Of a stretch of DNA of 63,775 nucleotides, positions 9,157 to 17,309 are shown piece after piece; positions within the stretch are counted from its first letter, which is position 1, and each line of letters starts with the position of its first letter. A program made the translations under genes and the position numbers. The stretch lies in assembly GCA_023150935.1 (NCBI GenBank), contig JAKLJW010000030.1, positions 1-63,775 on the forward strand, given 5' to 3'. The DNA comes from Candidatus Binatia bacterium (GTDB lineage Bacteria; Desulfobacterota; Binatia; HRBIN30). The notes below the pieces were generated by a model. That model made no database searches and was not told where the DNA came from. It was given only the letters and a program-made list of their open reading frames with translations.

Positions 9157-9569
9157 GTACGGCAAACGACACCCCCCGCCCGGACGATGCGGAACTGGCG
9201 GCGATGTTCGGTACCGCCGCCTTCCACCGCACGCTCGGTGCAACGATCCGCCGCAGTGGGGCGGGAGTCGAAATCCTGGTGCGGCTCGACGAACGCTTCG
9301 AGAGTATTCCCGGACGGCTGCACGGCGGTATCGTGTCCAGCGTGCTCGATACGGCCAGCACGTGGGCACTGATCGCCGAGACCGGAAAGATATTCACGAC
9401 CGTGGATCTGCGTACCGACTTCCTGCGTCCGGCGCCGATCGGCGATCTGCTGGCCATCGGCACGGTGGTAGCCCTCGGCTCGAGCGTCGCCCGATCCGGC
9501 GCCCGCCTTCTCGATGCCCAGGGTCGTTGCTGTGCGACCGCCACCGGCACTTTCGTGCGCATCGGCTGA
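9153..9569 (+). CDS. PaaI-type hotdog-fold acyl-CoA thioesterase
   Basis: 138 residues. GRLHGGIVSSVLDTASTWAL matches the helix of PaaI/YbgC-like thioesterases with the HGG motif and a catalytic Asp. It is followed by TTVDLRTDFLRPAPIGDLLAIG and a strand ending RCCATATGTFV. It should hydrolyse a CoA thioester, probably a product or side product of the crotonase encoded just upstream. The GTG at 9153 overlaps the crotonase stop. Confidence 0.82.
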   Translation: MSTANDTPRPDDAELAAMFGTAAFHRTLGATIRRSGAGVEILVRLDERFESIPGRLHGGIVSSVLDTASTWALIAETGKIFTTVDLRTDFLRPAPIGDLLAIGTVVALGSSVARSGARLLDAQGRCCATATGTFVRIG

Positions 9570-9576
9570 CGGCGGG

Positions 9577-9828
9577 TGGGGCCTGCACGAGGCCTGCCCC
9601 TACCGTCGGTGTGCATCCTCATCGGGCAGGCACGGGGGCCTACCCCTACGCATGGCGGTCGTCGGTGTGCATCCTCATCGGGCAGGCACGGGGGCCTGCC
9701 CCTACGCATGGCGGTCGTCTGCGTGCATCCTCGTCGGGCAGGCACGGGGGCCTGCCCCTACGCATGGCGGTCGTCGGTGTGCATCCTCGTCGGGCAGGCA
9801 CGGGGGCCTGCCCCTACGCCTGGCGGTC
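9577..9828. repeat. 56-bp tandem repeat, four full copies plus a degenerate leading piece
   Basis: Four head-to-tail units begin at 9605, 9661, 9717 and 9773, each 56 bp, with a partial diverged unit at about 9577-9604. Each unit holds GGGCAGGC and GCCTGCCC around a six-base loop, an 8-bp hairpin (one copy has a single change), plus a near-constant spacer GTGCATCCTC. The period is not a multiple of three, so the array is not a peptide repeat, and the units adjoin without unique spacers, so it is not CRISPR. It fills the gap between two convergent genes and its last unit ends at the stop codon of the minus-strand gene. Confidence 0.92.
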
Positions 9829-10864
9829 ACAGCCGGTCGGCGATCTCGGCGTGCAAGCGGAGGAGATCGGGAATGGTGTCGGGGGGGCGGCGACCCATGC
9901 CGCATTCGGTGCCGATGCCGAAGGCCGGAACGAACGATTGCGCCGCGCGGATGCGTTTCTCGGCACCAGCGATTCCGTCGGTGAGGTGTACGAGGCCGAG
10001 GTACAGCGTCGTGTGCGACTGCAGCCGGCGTCCGGTCAGCGGTGCGAAGTAGTCGGCGTCGGTGCGCGGGCGCGGCACGGGCAGGTGGATCCAGTCGATC
10101 GGTCGCCGCACGCCGGCGGAGATCGCGTTGGCGATACGCACCAGCTTGCCGCTGTCTTCGGGCTCTTTGAAATGCTTGTGGCCGGCGTCGCCGTAACAGA
10201 GGTGGTAACCGAGCTCGACGCCGCCGGGAACATGGTTGCCGATTCGGATCAGCCGCTCGACGATGCCCGCCTCGATATCTCGGAAGTGCGGCGACCGCAG
10301 GCCCTCCAGCAGCGCGAACTCGACGGCAACGTCCCACTGGACGGCCAGCTCGTCGGGCGGAATCGTGGCCGCAAGCGCATCGATTTCCGCCAGCAAGGCC
10401 TTCTCGTAAGCCGGTTCGACGGCGGCCTGGTCTACGGGAGCGACGAACCAGGTCACCGGCGCCAGCGGCGTGGGCAGGCTCACCTGAAAACGGAGTCCCG
10501 GGGGAACCACCCCCATACGTTTGAGACGGGAGAGGTGAGCGAAAGACTCCGCAGCCACTCGGGCGTAACCGAGCTCGGGGAACTTCAGGTCGGCGGCGGC
10601 GGCCCCGCTGCGCAGCTTGACGAAGGCGCCGGCGGAATAGGTCGCGGCATCTTCCGGTGTCGCGGCCTCGAGCAGCGGATGTTGCAGGAAGTTCGCCGCC
10701 TGCCAGTGAATCCAGTCCGCGCGCAGTCCGGTTTCGCCGTCCGACACCCGCTGCAATCGCGGACCGAGCAGGGCACTGGCCGTGCGGAACACGTCCTCGG
10801 CATCGCGTAGCGGCACGCTGCCGACGAGGTGTACCCCTTCGATTCCGTTCTGGTGCCGAGTCAT
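9827..10864 (-). CDS. UROD/MetE-like (cobalamin-independent methionine synthase-like) barrel protein
   Basis: 345 residues, too short for MetE (about 750) but like the single-barrel members of the UROD/MetE superfamily. Visible signatures are VHLVGSVPLRDAEDVF at the N-terminus, RVSDGETGLRADWIHWQ, GYHLCYGDAGHKHF and FGIGTECGMGRR. The His and two Cys of the last two motifs match the positions of the MetE zinc ligands. Relatives move methyl or alkyl groups to or from thiols. It is the last gene of the minus-strand operon, 30 bp after the U32-like gene, and its stop abuts the 56-bp tandem repeats. The substrate is unknown. Confidence 0.68.
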   Translation of the reverse strand: MTRHQNGIEGVHLVGSVPLRDAEDVFRTASALLGPRLQRVSDGETGLRADWIHWQAANFLQHPLLEAATPEDAATYSAGAFVKLRSGAAAADLKFPELGYARVAAESFAHLSRLKRMGVVPPGLRFQVSLPTPLAPVTWFVAPVDQAAVEPAYEKALLAEIDALAATIPPDELAVQWDVAVEFALLEGLRSPHFRDIEAGIVERLIRIGNHVPGGVELGYHLCYGDAGHKHFKEPEDSGKLVRIANAISAGVRRPIDWIHLPVPRPRTDADYFAPLTGRRLQSHTTLYLGLVHLTDGIAGAEKRIRAAQSFVPAFGIGTECGMGRRPPDTIPDLLRLHAEIADRL

Positions 10865-10894
10865 AGCGCTTCCCCTTCCGGCCGTGACGGGTCT

Positions 10895-11710
10895 TCAGAA
10901 TGGGAGCGTCGGCTCCACGACGACGCGGTCGATCCCGTTGCGGCCCAGGTTGTCCGGCACTCGCGTGTTCTCGAAAAACACGGTGTTGCCCTTGCGGAGC
11001 TGAACGGACGCGGCGCCGTGCGGCTGCACCTCGAACGTGTAGTCGCGGCACTCCTGCTTGCAAGGTAGGACGCCCACCTCGTCCTCCATGCCGTGCGTGT
11101 CGCAGGCGGCGGCCAGACACAGACGGGTGGTCGCTATGTAGCCGAACGGGACGTAGATGGAGGCGTGCAGGCCGGTCCCGTCGAGGCACAGGTCGATGCC
11201 CTGGAGCACGTTGTCCAGCTCGACGCGTGCGACGCGCTCTTGCAGCAAGAACTCCCGGTAAATCGGTACGTCGAGGCTGCACGTCCGGAAGTAGTCGGCC
11301 GTCGCGGCGTTGAACCGGTCGACGAGATCGGCGAGCCGAGGGCCGCGCTTCATCTTGGTCATGAGGCGTCCCATCACCGGCGTCAGGGTCGCGAACTCTC
11401 GGTTGAGGAGGCGCAGGACTCCCCAGTCGTTGAAGACCACTTCGCCATCGGGGTGGTGTGCGGCGAACACGACGAGCAGGTCCCGCACGCGACCCAGGCC
11501 GCGCTCGGTAACGTACGGGGTGACGAACGTGAAGGCGGCACCCATCGGTCCGGCGGATGCCAGCGCCGCCTTCAGTTCGGCGGGCGTCGGCAGCAATCGC
11601 TCGCAGAATTCGTGGCCGTAATAGATACGCGAGTAGCCGCTCGCGTCCGCATCCGGACGAGTGGCCGGCGTCAGGTAAAGAGCCTGCTCGGGGACCGGGG
11701 GAGTCTTCAT
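10895..11710 (-). CDS. Small U32-like partner protein (UbiV-like by position and pattern)
   Basis: 271 residues, not matched to a named family with certainty. The middle (GEVVFNDWGVLRLLNRE, near residue 100) follows the U32 TIM-barrel pattern in which a strand ends in ND/SDxG and precedes a 'higher-up' helix. The C-terminal part has four clustered cysteines, RLCLAAAC and LPCKQEC, comparable to the CX(n)CX3C [4Fe-4S] ligands of UbiV. Its ATG overlaps the stop of the preceding U32 gene (ATGA), so the products are probably made in equal amount and may form a heterodimer, as UbiU and UbiV do. The start at 11710 follows from that overlap. Confidence 0.55.
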   Translation of the reverse strand: MKTPPVPEQALYLTPATRPDADASGYSRIYYGHEFCERLLPTPAELKAALASAGPMGAAFTFVTPYVTERGLGRVRDLLVVFAAHHPDGEVVFNDWGVLRLLNREFATLTPVMGRLMTKMKRGPRLADLVDRFNAATADYFRTCSLDVPIYREFLLQERVARVELDNVLQGIDLCLDGTGLHASIYVPFGYIATTRLCLAAACDTHGMEDEVGVLPCKQECRDYTFEVQPHGAASVQLRKGNTVFFENTRVPDNLGRNGIDRVVVEPTLPF

Positions 11711-12714
11711 GCGACTTTCGGCCGCGCGGCGATGGCTTCCGGGTAGTAACAGGTCGCGCTGCGGCAGGGCTGGCGGTAAGTGTGTGCGTGCAGGAGTCGA
11801 GCCGCGTCCCGAAAGCGGTTGCGGTCGATCGTCCGATCGGTCGAGAGCGTCAGCATCGCACGGATGAAGCGCACGTCGGCGAGCTTGCGCGCCGTCGGGT
11901 TGCCTCGGCCAACCACCTTGACGTGAGTCACGCCGAGACGCGCAAGGTCGTACAGTGCGCAGGCGCCGCAGGGCGACTGATCCATGTGATAGCGTTCCCA
12001 CACGCGCTGGCGGACAACGGGGCTGACGTGGCGATAATCGGCGTCGCGTTTGCGTCGCGCGGCCGTGCCGGCGCTCTGGCAGCGCACCTGACACGGGAGC
12101 ATGCAGGCGTTCTTGAACGCCTCGCCGGGGATCTGGACGTGGTCGTACGTGCACAGGCCGTCGACGTTGGGGCAGCGTCCGTTGAGCACGAAGACGGCGG
12201 TTTCCATCCCGTCAAGGTTGCGCACCACGCTGCCGACCTCTTCGATGGTCTGCTGCCGCTCCAGCGTGACCCGCGACACGCCGAGATCGCGAAAGAAAGC
12301 CGCAGCCTCCGAGTTGAAGATCGCCGTGCCGGTGCTGAGATGGAGCTCGGCATTGAGTCTCGCCGCTCGGATACCGAGAACGAGTGCCGGGTCGGCGACG
12401 ATCAGGCTGTCGACGCCGGTGTCGAGCGCGCAACCGATGTACTCGAAGAGCAGAGGGTACTGTACGCTCGTGTAGTAGTGCTCGTTGATCGTGAGGCAGA
12501 CCGGGACACCGGCGGCGTGTGCGATACGGACGGTTTCCGCCAGAGCGTCGACCGATTCGATGCTGGCGATGCTACCCGAGCGGCGGTTGACGGCCGCGAT
12601 CGTGTAGGTCTGCAGCCACGGTTCCCAGTACAGCCCGCAGAACAGCTCGTCGGCGCCGGCGTCGATGAGCGCCTGCGCCTCGTCTGGGCGATCTACCGGA
12701 GCAATGATCTTCAC
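11707..12714 (-). CDS. Peptidase U32 family protein (UbiU/RlhA/TrhP-type)
   Basis: 335 residues with the U32 N-terminus MKIIAPVDRPDEAQALIDAGADELFCG. It continues through VCLTINEHYYT, DSLIVADPALVLGIR, ELHLSTGTAIFNSEAAAFF and RVTLERQQTIEEV, the consecutive barrel strands of this family. The C-terminal half is Cys-rich: RCPNVDGLC, CMLPCQVRC, SPCGACALYD and CRSATCYYP, including likely [4Fe-4S] ligands. Characterised U32 proteins carry out oxygen-independent hydroxylations of ubiquinone precursors, 23S rRNA or tRNA; proteolysis is doubtful for these. Its neighbours (methyltransferase, FAD oxidases) suggest a small-molecule substrate rather than RNA. Confidence 0.8.
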   Translation of the reverse strand: MKIIAPVDRPDEAQALIDAGADELFCGLYWEPWLQTYTIAAVNRRSGSIASIESVDALAETVRIAHAAGVPVCLTINEHYYTSVQYPLLFEYIGCALDTGVDSLIVADPALVLGIRAARLNAELHLSTGTAIFNSEAAAFFRDLGVSRVTLERQQTIEEVGSVVRNLDGMETAVFVLNGRCPNVDGLCTYDHVQIPGEAFKNACMLPCQVRCQSAGTAARRKRDADYRHVSPVVRQRVWERYHMDQSPCGACALYDLARLGVTHVKVVGRGNPTARKLADVRFIRAMLTLSTDRTIDRNRFRDAARLLHAHTYRQPCRSATCYYPEAIAARPKVA

Positions 12715-12732
12715 GGTCCCGCTCCCTTTCCG

Positions 12733-14298
12733 CTAGTCCTCCGGGAAGGCGTAGCCCATGGGATCGCACGCGGTGTTGGGATCGAAGGCCTTCTTGATCT
12801 TCTTCTTCCACACGTGGACGTTGCTCAGCATGGGTCCGAACGTGTCGTTCATGAGCGCCCCGATGTTGGCGAACAGCCCGGCGCCGCTGCGGGTCTCGAA
12901 TTGCTTCTGGTAGGAAGTCGCCAACAAGTCGAGCATGCCCTGCACCGATTTCTCGTCGCGTGGGTCGAAGTGCGGGATCTGTTCGGACAGATAGGCGATG
13001 TCGCTGAAAGTGCCCCAGTTGGTTTCGCCGTTGTCGATGCAGATGCCCTGGTCGGTGTAGGTTTTGGTGTGAGCGTATGAGGCGTCGTGGCTCAGGCGGG
13101 AGACGTCGACCGATTCGTTCAGGTAGTACCCTTCGAGTATACCGCCGCTGGGGCGACTGACGCCGCGGAAGACGTGGTCGCTTAGGATGCTGGTGCGCAG
13201 GACGCCGAGGGCGAGTCGGGGTTCCTGTTGCAGCGTCTCCGCGAGGCGTCCACCCGTGCGTCTCAGGATCTCGTGGAGGACCTTCTCCTTGTAGTCGAGC
13301 TCGGCGGGCGAGTGACCGGCGAGAATCAACGAAATGCCGTTGGTAAGCTCGCGGTCCAGCAGGCCGGACTGCCAGAGCTCCCATGCCGCTTCGTTCGAGT
13401 CGGACATGGCGTAACAGAGGAACGAGCGCGGCATGCGGTTGAAGGTATGGGCGATGCCCTCTTCCCAGACGGCGTTGACGGCGTCGTACATCTGGTCGCT
13501 GGTCGGAAAGCCGGCGAAGAAACAGCGCATGTTTGCCGGCAGTTCACCGTCGTAGGTGGGCGGCAGGCCATGACCTTTGAACACGGCCGGGCCGTGCCAC
13601 GGGTAGAGCTTCACCGCCACCCTGGTGAACACGCCAAGCCCGCCGAAGGCGCCGAACACACCGCGCATCATGCCGCGCAGGCTGGGTCCCGGACCGTCCC
13701 CGCAGAACCAGCCCGCACCGGCACCGAGAGCGCCCAGTTGCAGCAGTTCGCCGGTCGGCAGCACCCACTCGACACCGAGGACGTTGCGCGAGCTGTAGCC
13801 GGCGCTGGGGTTGTCGGGGCCTTCTCCGCCCACCGACGTTGCGCTTGCCAGCGGCGAGGTGTTGGCCCCCGCGGCATGCACGTGTGCGCGCAGCCCTTTC
13901 TTGATCGCCGCGTGGAACAATCTCGCGTTGCTCACGTACGGTTCGATTACGGCGATCTTGTTCTTCGCGTCGATGTCGACGATCCGGTTCATACGGCGAA
14001 GATCGATCTGGATACGGTCCTCGCCGCCTTCGCAGACGACGCCGGTGGAGAAAGCGTGAAACCGCAGTCCTTTGCGGTTGCAGACGCGCACGATCTCCTG
14101 CACCTGCACGGTGTTCTCCGGCAGCAGAACGGCGGCCGGTCTGGGAATGAACTTCTTCTCGCCGCCGTGCCCCAGGGCAGTGATCAGCTCGGAAAGGAAA
14201 TAGAAGGAATAGCTGTCGAGGATCACCGGATCGTCGCTGATGAACTCGTGGCCGACGACATCCCGCAGGGCCACGTACGCATCTCTGGAGAGAGCCAT
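12733..14298 (-). CDS. FAD-binding oxidase (PCMH/GlcD-type), larger paralogue
   Basis: 521 residues. The N-terminal FAD-binding domain shows IPRPAAVLLPENTVQVQEIVRVCNRKGL, FSTGVVCEGGED, the 'VIEPYVSNARLFHAA' turn and GANTSPLASATSVGGEGPDNP. The C-terminal substrate domain ends FDPNTACDPMGYAFPED, the usual helix of glycolate- and lactate-type FAD oxidases. Relatives oxidise 2-hydroxy acids, phenols or lipids. It lies 18 bp before the U32 gene and 24 bp after the Fe-S protein gene, so the likely electron path is substrate to FAD to Fe-S protein to quinone. Confidence 0.8.
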   Translation of the reverse strand: MALSRDAYVALRDVVGHEFISDDPVILDSYSFYFLSELITALGHGGEKKFIPRPAAVLLPENTVQVQEIVRVCNRKGLRFHAFSTGVVCEGGEDRIQIDLRRMNRIVDIDAKNKIAVIEPYVSNARLFHAAIKKGLRAHVHAAGANTSPLASATSVGGEGPDNPSAGYSSRNVLGVEWVLPTGELLQLGALGAGAGWFCGDGPGPSLRGMMRGVFGAFGGLGVFTRVAVKLYPWHGPAVFKGHGLPPTYDGELPANMRCFFAGFPTSDQMYDAVNAVWEEGIAHTFNRMPRSFLCYAMSDSNEAAWELWQSGLLDRELTNGISLILAGHSPAELDYKEKVLHEILRRTGGRLAETLQQEPRLALGVLRTSILSDHVFRGVSRPSGGILEGYYLNESVDVSRLSHDASYAHTKTYTDQGICIDNGETNWGTFSDIAYLSEQIPHFDPRDEKSVQGMLDLLATSYQKQFETRSGAGLFANIGALMNDTFGPMLSNVHVWKKKIKKAFDPNTACDPMGYAFPED

Positions 14299-14322
14299 TT
14301 CGTCGTTCCTCCGTGCGCGGGC

Positions 14323-15594
14323 TCAAAGCGCCTTGTGCACGAGCTCGATGACGTCGTAGACGTCGATGGTCGCGCCCGTCTGCCGGGTCGAGTCTTCGAG
14401 GCTGCGGATGCACCACGGACAGGCGGTGACCAGAGCGTCGGCACCCGTGCCGGCGGCTTCGTCGAGCCGTTGCCGTGCGGTCCACGCGGCGAAGTCCGGG
14501 TACGCCTCGCGAACCCCACCCCCGGCGCCGCAGCACCAGCTATAGCCCTCGATCCGCGCCATTTCGGTCAGTCGCAGTCCGGGAATCCGTTCGAGCACCT
14601 GCCGTGGGGCGCGATAGACCCCGTGGGTACCACGCCGGAACTCCTTGGGCGGATCGCGCAGGACGAGTTGGTTCATGACCTTCTTTTCTTCGCCCTCCCA
14701 GGGAATCCACGGCTCGGCCAGCCGGCCGAGATGGCAGGGATCGTGATAGGTGACCTCCATGGGAACCTCGGTGGTCAGCTCGAGGCGGCCGGCTGCCATG
14801 AGCCGGTCGACGTACTCGGTAACGTGCACGACGTCGACGCCGAGCGGCTTGCCGATCTTGTGGTAGAGGATTTTGAAGGCGTGGTAACAGTGGGCGCACG
14901 AGGTCACGAGGGTCTTGACCCCCGCCGCGGCCAGCGTCTTCCGGTGCTGGTCGGCATAGTGAGCGAGCGGCTCCCGATAGCCCATCTCGTAGGCGCGCCC
15001 GCCGCAGCAGAGTTCATTGTCGCCGGCGATACCGACGGTGAGTCCGGCGCGCTGCAGGACCTCGATGGCACTGCGGGCGATGTTCCACTGGGCACTGTCG
15101 AAAGACAGGCGGCAGCCGGCGTGGTAGGCGACCTCGACGTTGCCCTCGGCGAGGGTCCGCACACCCAATCCCCTCGCCCAATCGCCGCGGCCGGCGCGTG
15201 GCCGCTGCATCATGTTGTCGTTTTGCCGCAGACTCTCGATGAGCTTTGCGTGCGCCGGAATCGTCTGTCCATCGCGCACGCAGTGGGCGCGGAATTCGGT
15301 CATCATCTCCAGCGGTTCGAGCTCGCGGTCCTTCTTGCAGGCAACGTCGCACGCGCCGCAGAGCTGGCACTTGTAGAGCACGTCCAGTAGTTCCGGCGAG
15401 TAGCCCACGCGTTTGGTCAGGAACGAGAGGCCGGCGACAAAGCGGCCGCCGGCGGAGTAGGAGTGGAATCCGTAACGCGCAATGCTCGGACAGATCTCCG
15501 GCCAGTCTTCGTCGAGCTGGGATGCCGGCGCGAACTTGCAGTCCGAGCAGCGGCTACAGCGCATCATGTCGGCTTCGAAGTCCTCCAGTGCCAT
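14323..15594 (-). CDS. GlpC/GlcF/HdrD-like iron-sulfur protein with two CCG domains
   Basis: 423 residues. Near the N-terminus are two Cys clusters, RCSRCSDCKF and CQLCGACDVACKK, ligands for [4Fe-4S] centres. Two cysteine-rich CCG domains follow: one with HAGCRLSFD, DNELCCGGRAYEMGY and SCAHCYH; one with DPCHLGRLAEP, WCCGAGGGVRE and ACPWC. This is the architecture of the electron-transfer subunit of glycolate and glycerol-3-phosphate dehydrogenases and of HdrD. No membrane segment is visible. It sits between the two FAD oxidase genes, as GlcF accompanies GlcD and GlcE, and probably takes electrons from one or both. Confidence 0.85.
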   Translation of the reverse strand: MALEDFEADMMRCSRCSDCKFAPASQLDEDWPEICPSIARYGFHSYSAGGRFVAGLSFLTKRVGYSPELLDVLYKCQLCGACDVACKKDRELEPLEMMTEFRAHCVRDGQTIPAHAKLIESLRQNDNMMQRPRAGRGDWARGLGVRTLAEGNVEVAYHAGCRLSFDSAQWNIARSAIEVLQRAGLTVGIAGDNELCCGGRAYEMGYREPLAHYADQHRKTLAAAGVKTLVTSCAHCYHAFKILYHKIGKPLGVDVVHVTEYVDRLMAAGRLELTTEVPMEVTYHDPCHLGRLAEPWIPWEGEEKKVMNQLVLRDPPKEFRRGTHGVYRAPRQVLERIPGLRLTEMARIEGYSWCCGAGGGVREAYPDFAAWTARQRLDEAAGTGADALVTACPWCIRSLEDSTRQTGATIDVYDVIELVHKAL

Positions 15595-15625
15595 CGTGGT
15601 CTCCTCGTGTCGGCGGCGAACGCGC

Positions 15626-17104
15626 TCAAAAGCAGAGCTTGCCGGGGTTCATGACGTGTTGCGGATCGAAGATCGCCTTGAGTTTCTTCAGTGCCATGGT
15701 GCTCACGGCGTCGCGGCGGTAGGCGAAATCCGCGCAACGACCGTACGGACGCGAGAAGAAGGCACCCGCATTCGCCAGGGCGACACTCGCCTCCTCGACC
15801 AGAGTCCGCACCGCGCCGGCGGCAGCGCCGTCACCGGGATCGTAAGGGAGGTTCAACTCGCAGTGGCAACTCGTGCCCTGCACGGTCGGCTGCACGTACG
15901 TACCCAAATCGCGGGTGGGATACCCGGCGCGTTCGGCGCGCTCGTGGAACAGACGCACCATCGCCGCCGCGCGATCCAGCGTGGTCAGGAAGAACACGTC
16001 TTCGCATCCTCCCGAAAGGCGCAGCTTCCAGTAAGGGTCGGTCGACGGCGCCGTCAGGCTCCGGGCGACGTGGTCCGCGCGCACGCCAGCGGGGAGATTC
16101 TTCACCGGCCGCAGCCCAAGGCGTTGGGCGAGGTCCTGCCACTGCTCGACCTGATAGGCGATCCGTTCCTCCGGCAGGACGCCGGTGCCGTCGACCGCGA
16201 AATAGAGGATCCAGGCCGGCAGTGCGGCACGCAACCGGCGGAGGCTCTCGGCGTCGTCGGTGAGGATGGCGGCGAGGTTGTGAGCGTTCAGGACGAACAC
16301 ATCGTCGCCGAGCATGATTCGAAACAGCTCGTGTCCCAGCGCCAGCAACGGCTCGGGCGACTCCGAGGCGACCAGAAACGCCTCGGTGACAGTGGGCAGC
16401 AAGCGGCACTTCATCGTTGCCCAGGTCACGATGCCCATCGTGCCCTGCGCACCCTGAACGATACGCTGCAAGTCGGTTTGACCGGGGCCCATGCCGCGCA
16501 TTTGAGCGCCGCCGGCCTGGCGTTGTTCTTCGATGGTGCCCGGACCGGCGGCCGACCCGGTGCGGAACAGCTCGCCGTTGCCGAAGATGACTTCGATGCA
16601 GAGTAGCGGGTCCTGGATGTCCCACTGGTGCCGGCCCATGGTAATCGGCTCGCGTTCGAGCATGCTGCCGACGACCGACTTGGTGCGGCGCGGCAGCAGG
16701 GGCATGTAAGGCGCGAGCCCCTCGCGGCGCAGCGCCGGCAGGAGCTCGCCATAGGTCACCCCCGGCTCGATCATGGCGACGCGGTTGCGGCGATCGACGC
16801 GCAGGACGGCGTTCATGGTGCTCAAATCGACGATTACGGCTCCGCCCTCGCCGGGCACCGTATCGCCGCGGAAGTGAGGCGCCCCGGAACTGACAGGCAC
16901 CAGCGGCGTCGCCGTGCGGTTGGCCCAGCGCACCAGTTCCTGAACCTGTTCCGGGGTAGCCGGCTGCACCACGCAGCGCGGAGTCGTGGGGGTGGCGAAG
17001 CTCTCGTCGCGGGCGAGCCGGCGCAGGAGGTTGGGGTCGTCGAAGACGCGGTCGCGACCGACGATATCGGTCAGGTCGTCGTGGGGGATCACGGCGGGAT
17101 TCAT
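15626..17104 (-). CDS. FAD-linked oxidase (vanillyl-alcohol-oxidase superfamily), smaller paralogue
   Basis: 492 residues. FAD domain signatures are PRCVVQPATPEQVQELVRWA, PLVPVSSGAPHFRGD and VAMIEPGVTYGELLPALRREG; the chain ends KLKAIFDPQHVMNPGKLCF, the typical C-terminus of FAD_binding_4/FAD-oxidase_C proteins. Compared with the other oxidase of this operon it has a longer substrate domain and a different cap, so the two are not recent duplicates and probably form a two-flavoprotein, one Fe-S protein complex of the GlcDEF kind. It is 31 bp upstream of the Fe-S gene. Confidence 0.8.
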   Translation of the reverse strand: MNPAVIPHDDLTDIVGRDRVFDDPNLLRRLARDESFATPTTPRCVVQPATPEQVQELVRWANRTATPLVPVSSGAPHFRGDTVPGEGGAVIVDLSTMNAVLRVDRRNRVAMIEPGVTYGELLPALRREGLAPYMPLLPRRTKSVVGSMLEREPITMGRHQWDIQDPLLCIEVIFGNGELFRTGSAAGPGTIEEQRQAGGAQMRGMGPGQTDLQRIVQGAQGTMGIVTWATMKCRLLPTVTEAFLVASESPEPLLALGHELFRIMLGDDVFVLNAHNLAAILTDDAESLRRLRAALPAWILYFAVDGTGVLPEERIAYQVEQWQDLAQRLGLRPVKNLPAGVRADHVARSLTAPSTDPYWKLRLSGGCEDVFFLTTLDRAAAMVRLFHERAERAGYPTRDLGTYVQPTVQGTSCHCELNLPYDPGDGAAAGAVRTLVEEASVALANAGAFFSRPYGRCADFAYRRDAVSTMALKKLKAIFDPQHVMNPGKLCF

Positions 17105-17246
17105 AGATGCCTCCGATCGGGCGGCGGTCGGGCTAGCAGGATGCCGAAAGACCTCTGCGCGGGGCCTGGAGACGGCAGCGGCGGCACCGGGAGTTGCCCG
17201 GCCCGAGCGTCGGTGGGGTCGATTTCATTGATGTTCTTCCGTTTCA

Positions 17247-17283
17247 CCGGCGAGACCGCAGCTTGCAGCGGCGGTCTCGCCGG
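17247..17283. repeat. 13-bp perfect hairpin inside the U32/FAD operon
   Basis: CCGGCGAGACCGC (17247-17259) is exactly complementary to 17271-17283 around an 11-base loop. It stands in the 205-bp gap between the methyltransferase stop and the smaller FAD oxidase start on the minus strand. No T-run follows on that strand, so it is not a clear intrinsic terminator; it may be an RNA-processing or mRNA-stabilising stem setting different levels for the front and back of the operon. Confidence 0.7.
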
Positions 17284-17309
17284 GCGGGGCGGAGGTCGTC
17301 GACATCCCG

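Noticed and set aside
9605..9828. CRISPR array
   Set aside because: Units are 56 bp head to tail with no unique spacers and no cas genes nearby.
13228..15390. A 720-codon plus-strand open frame opposite the FAD oxidase and Fe-S genes
   Set aside because: Antisense shadow of two well-supported genes; no recognisable domain.
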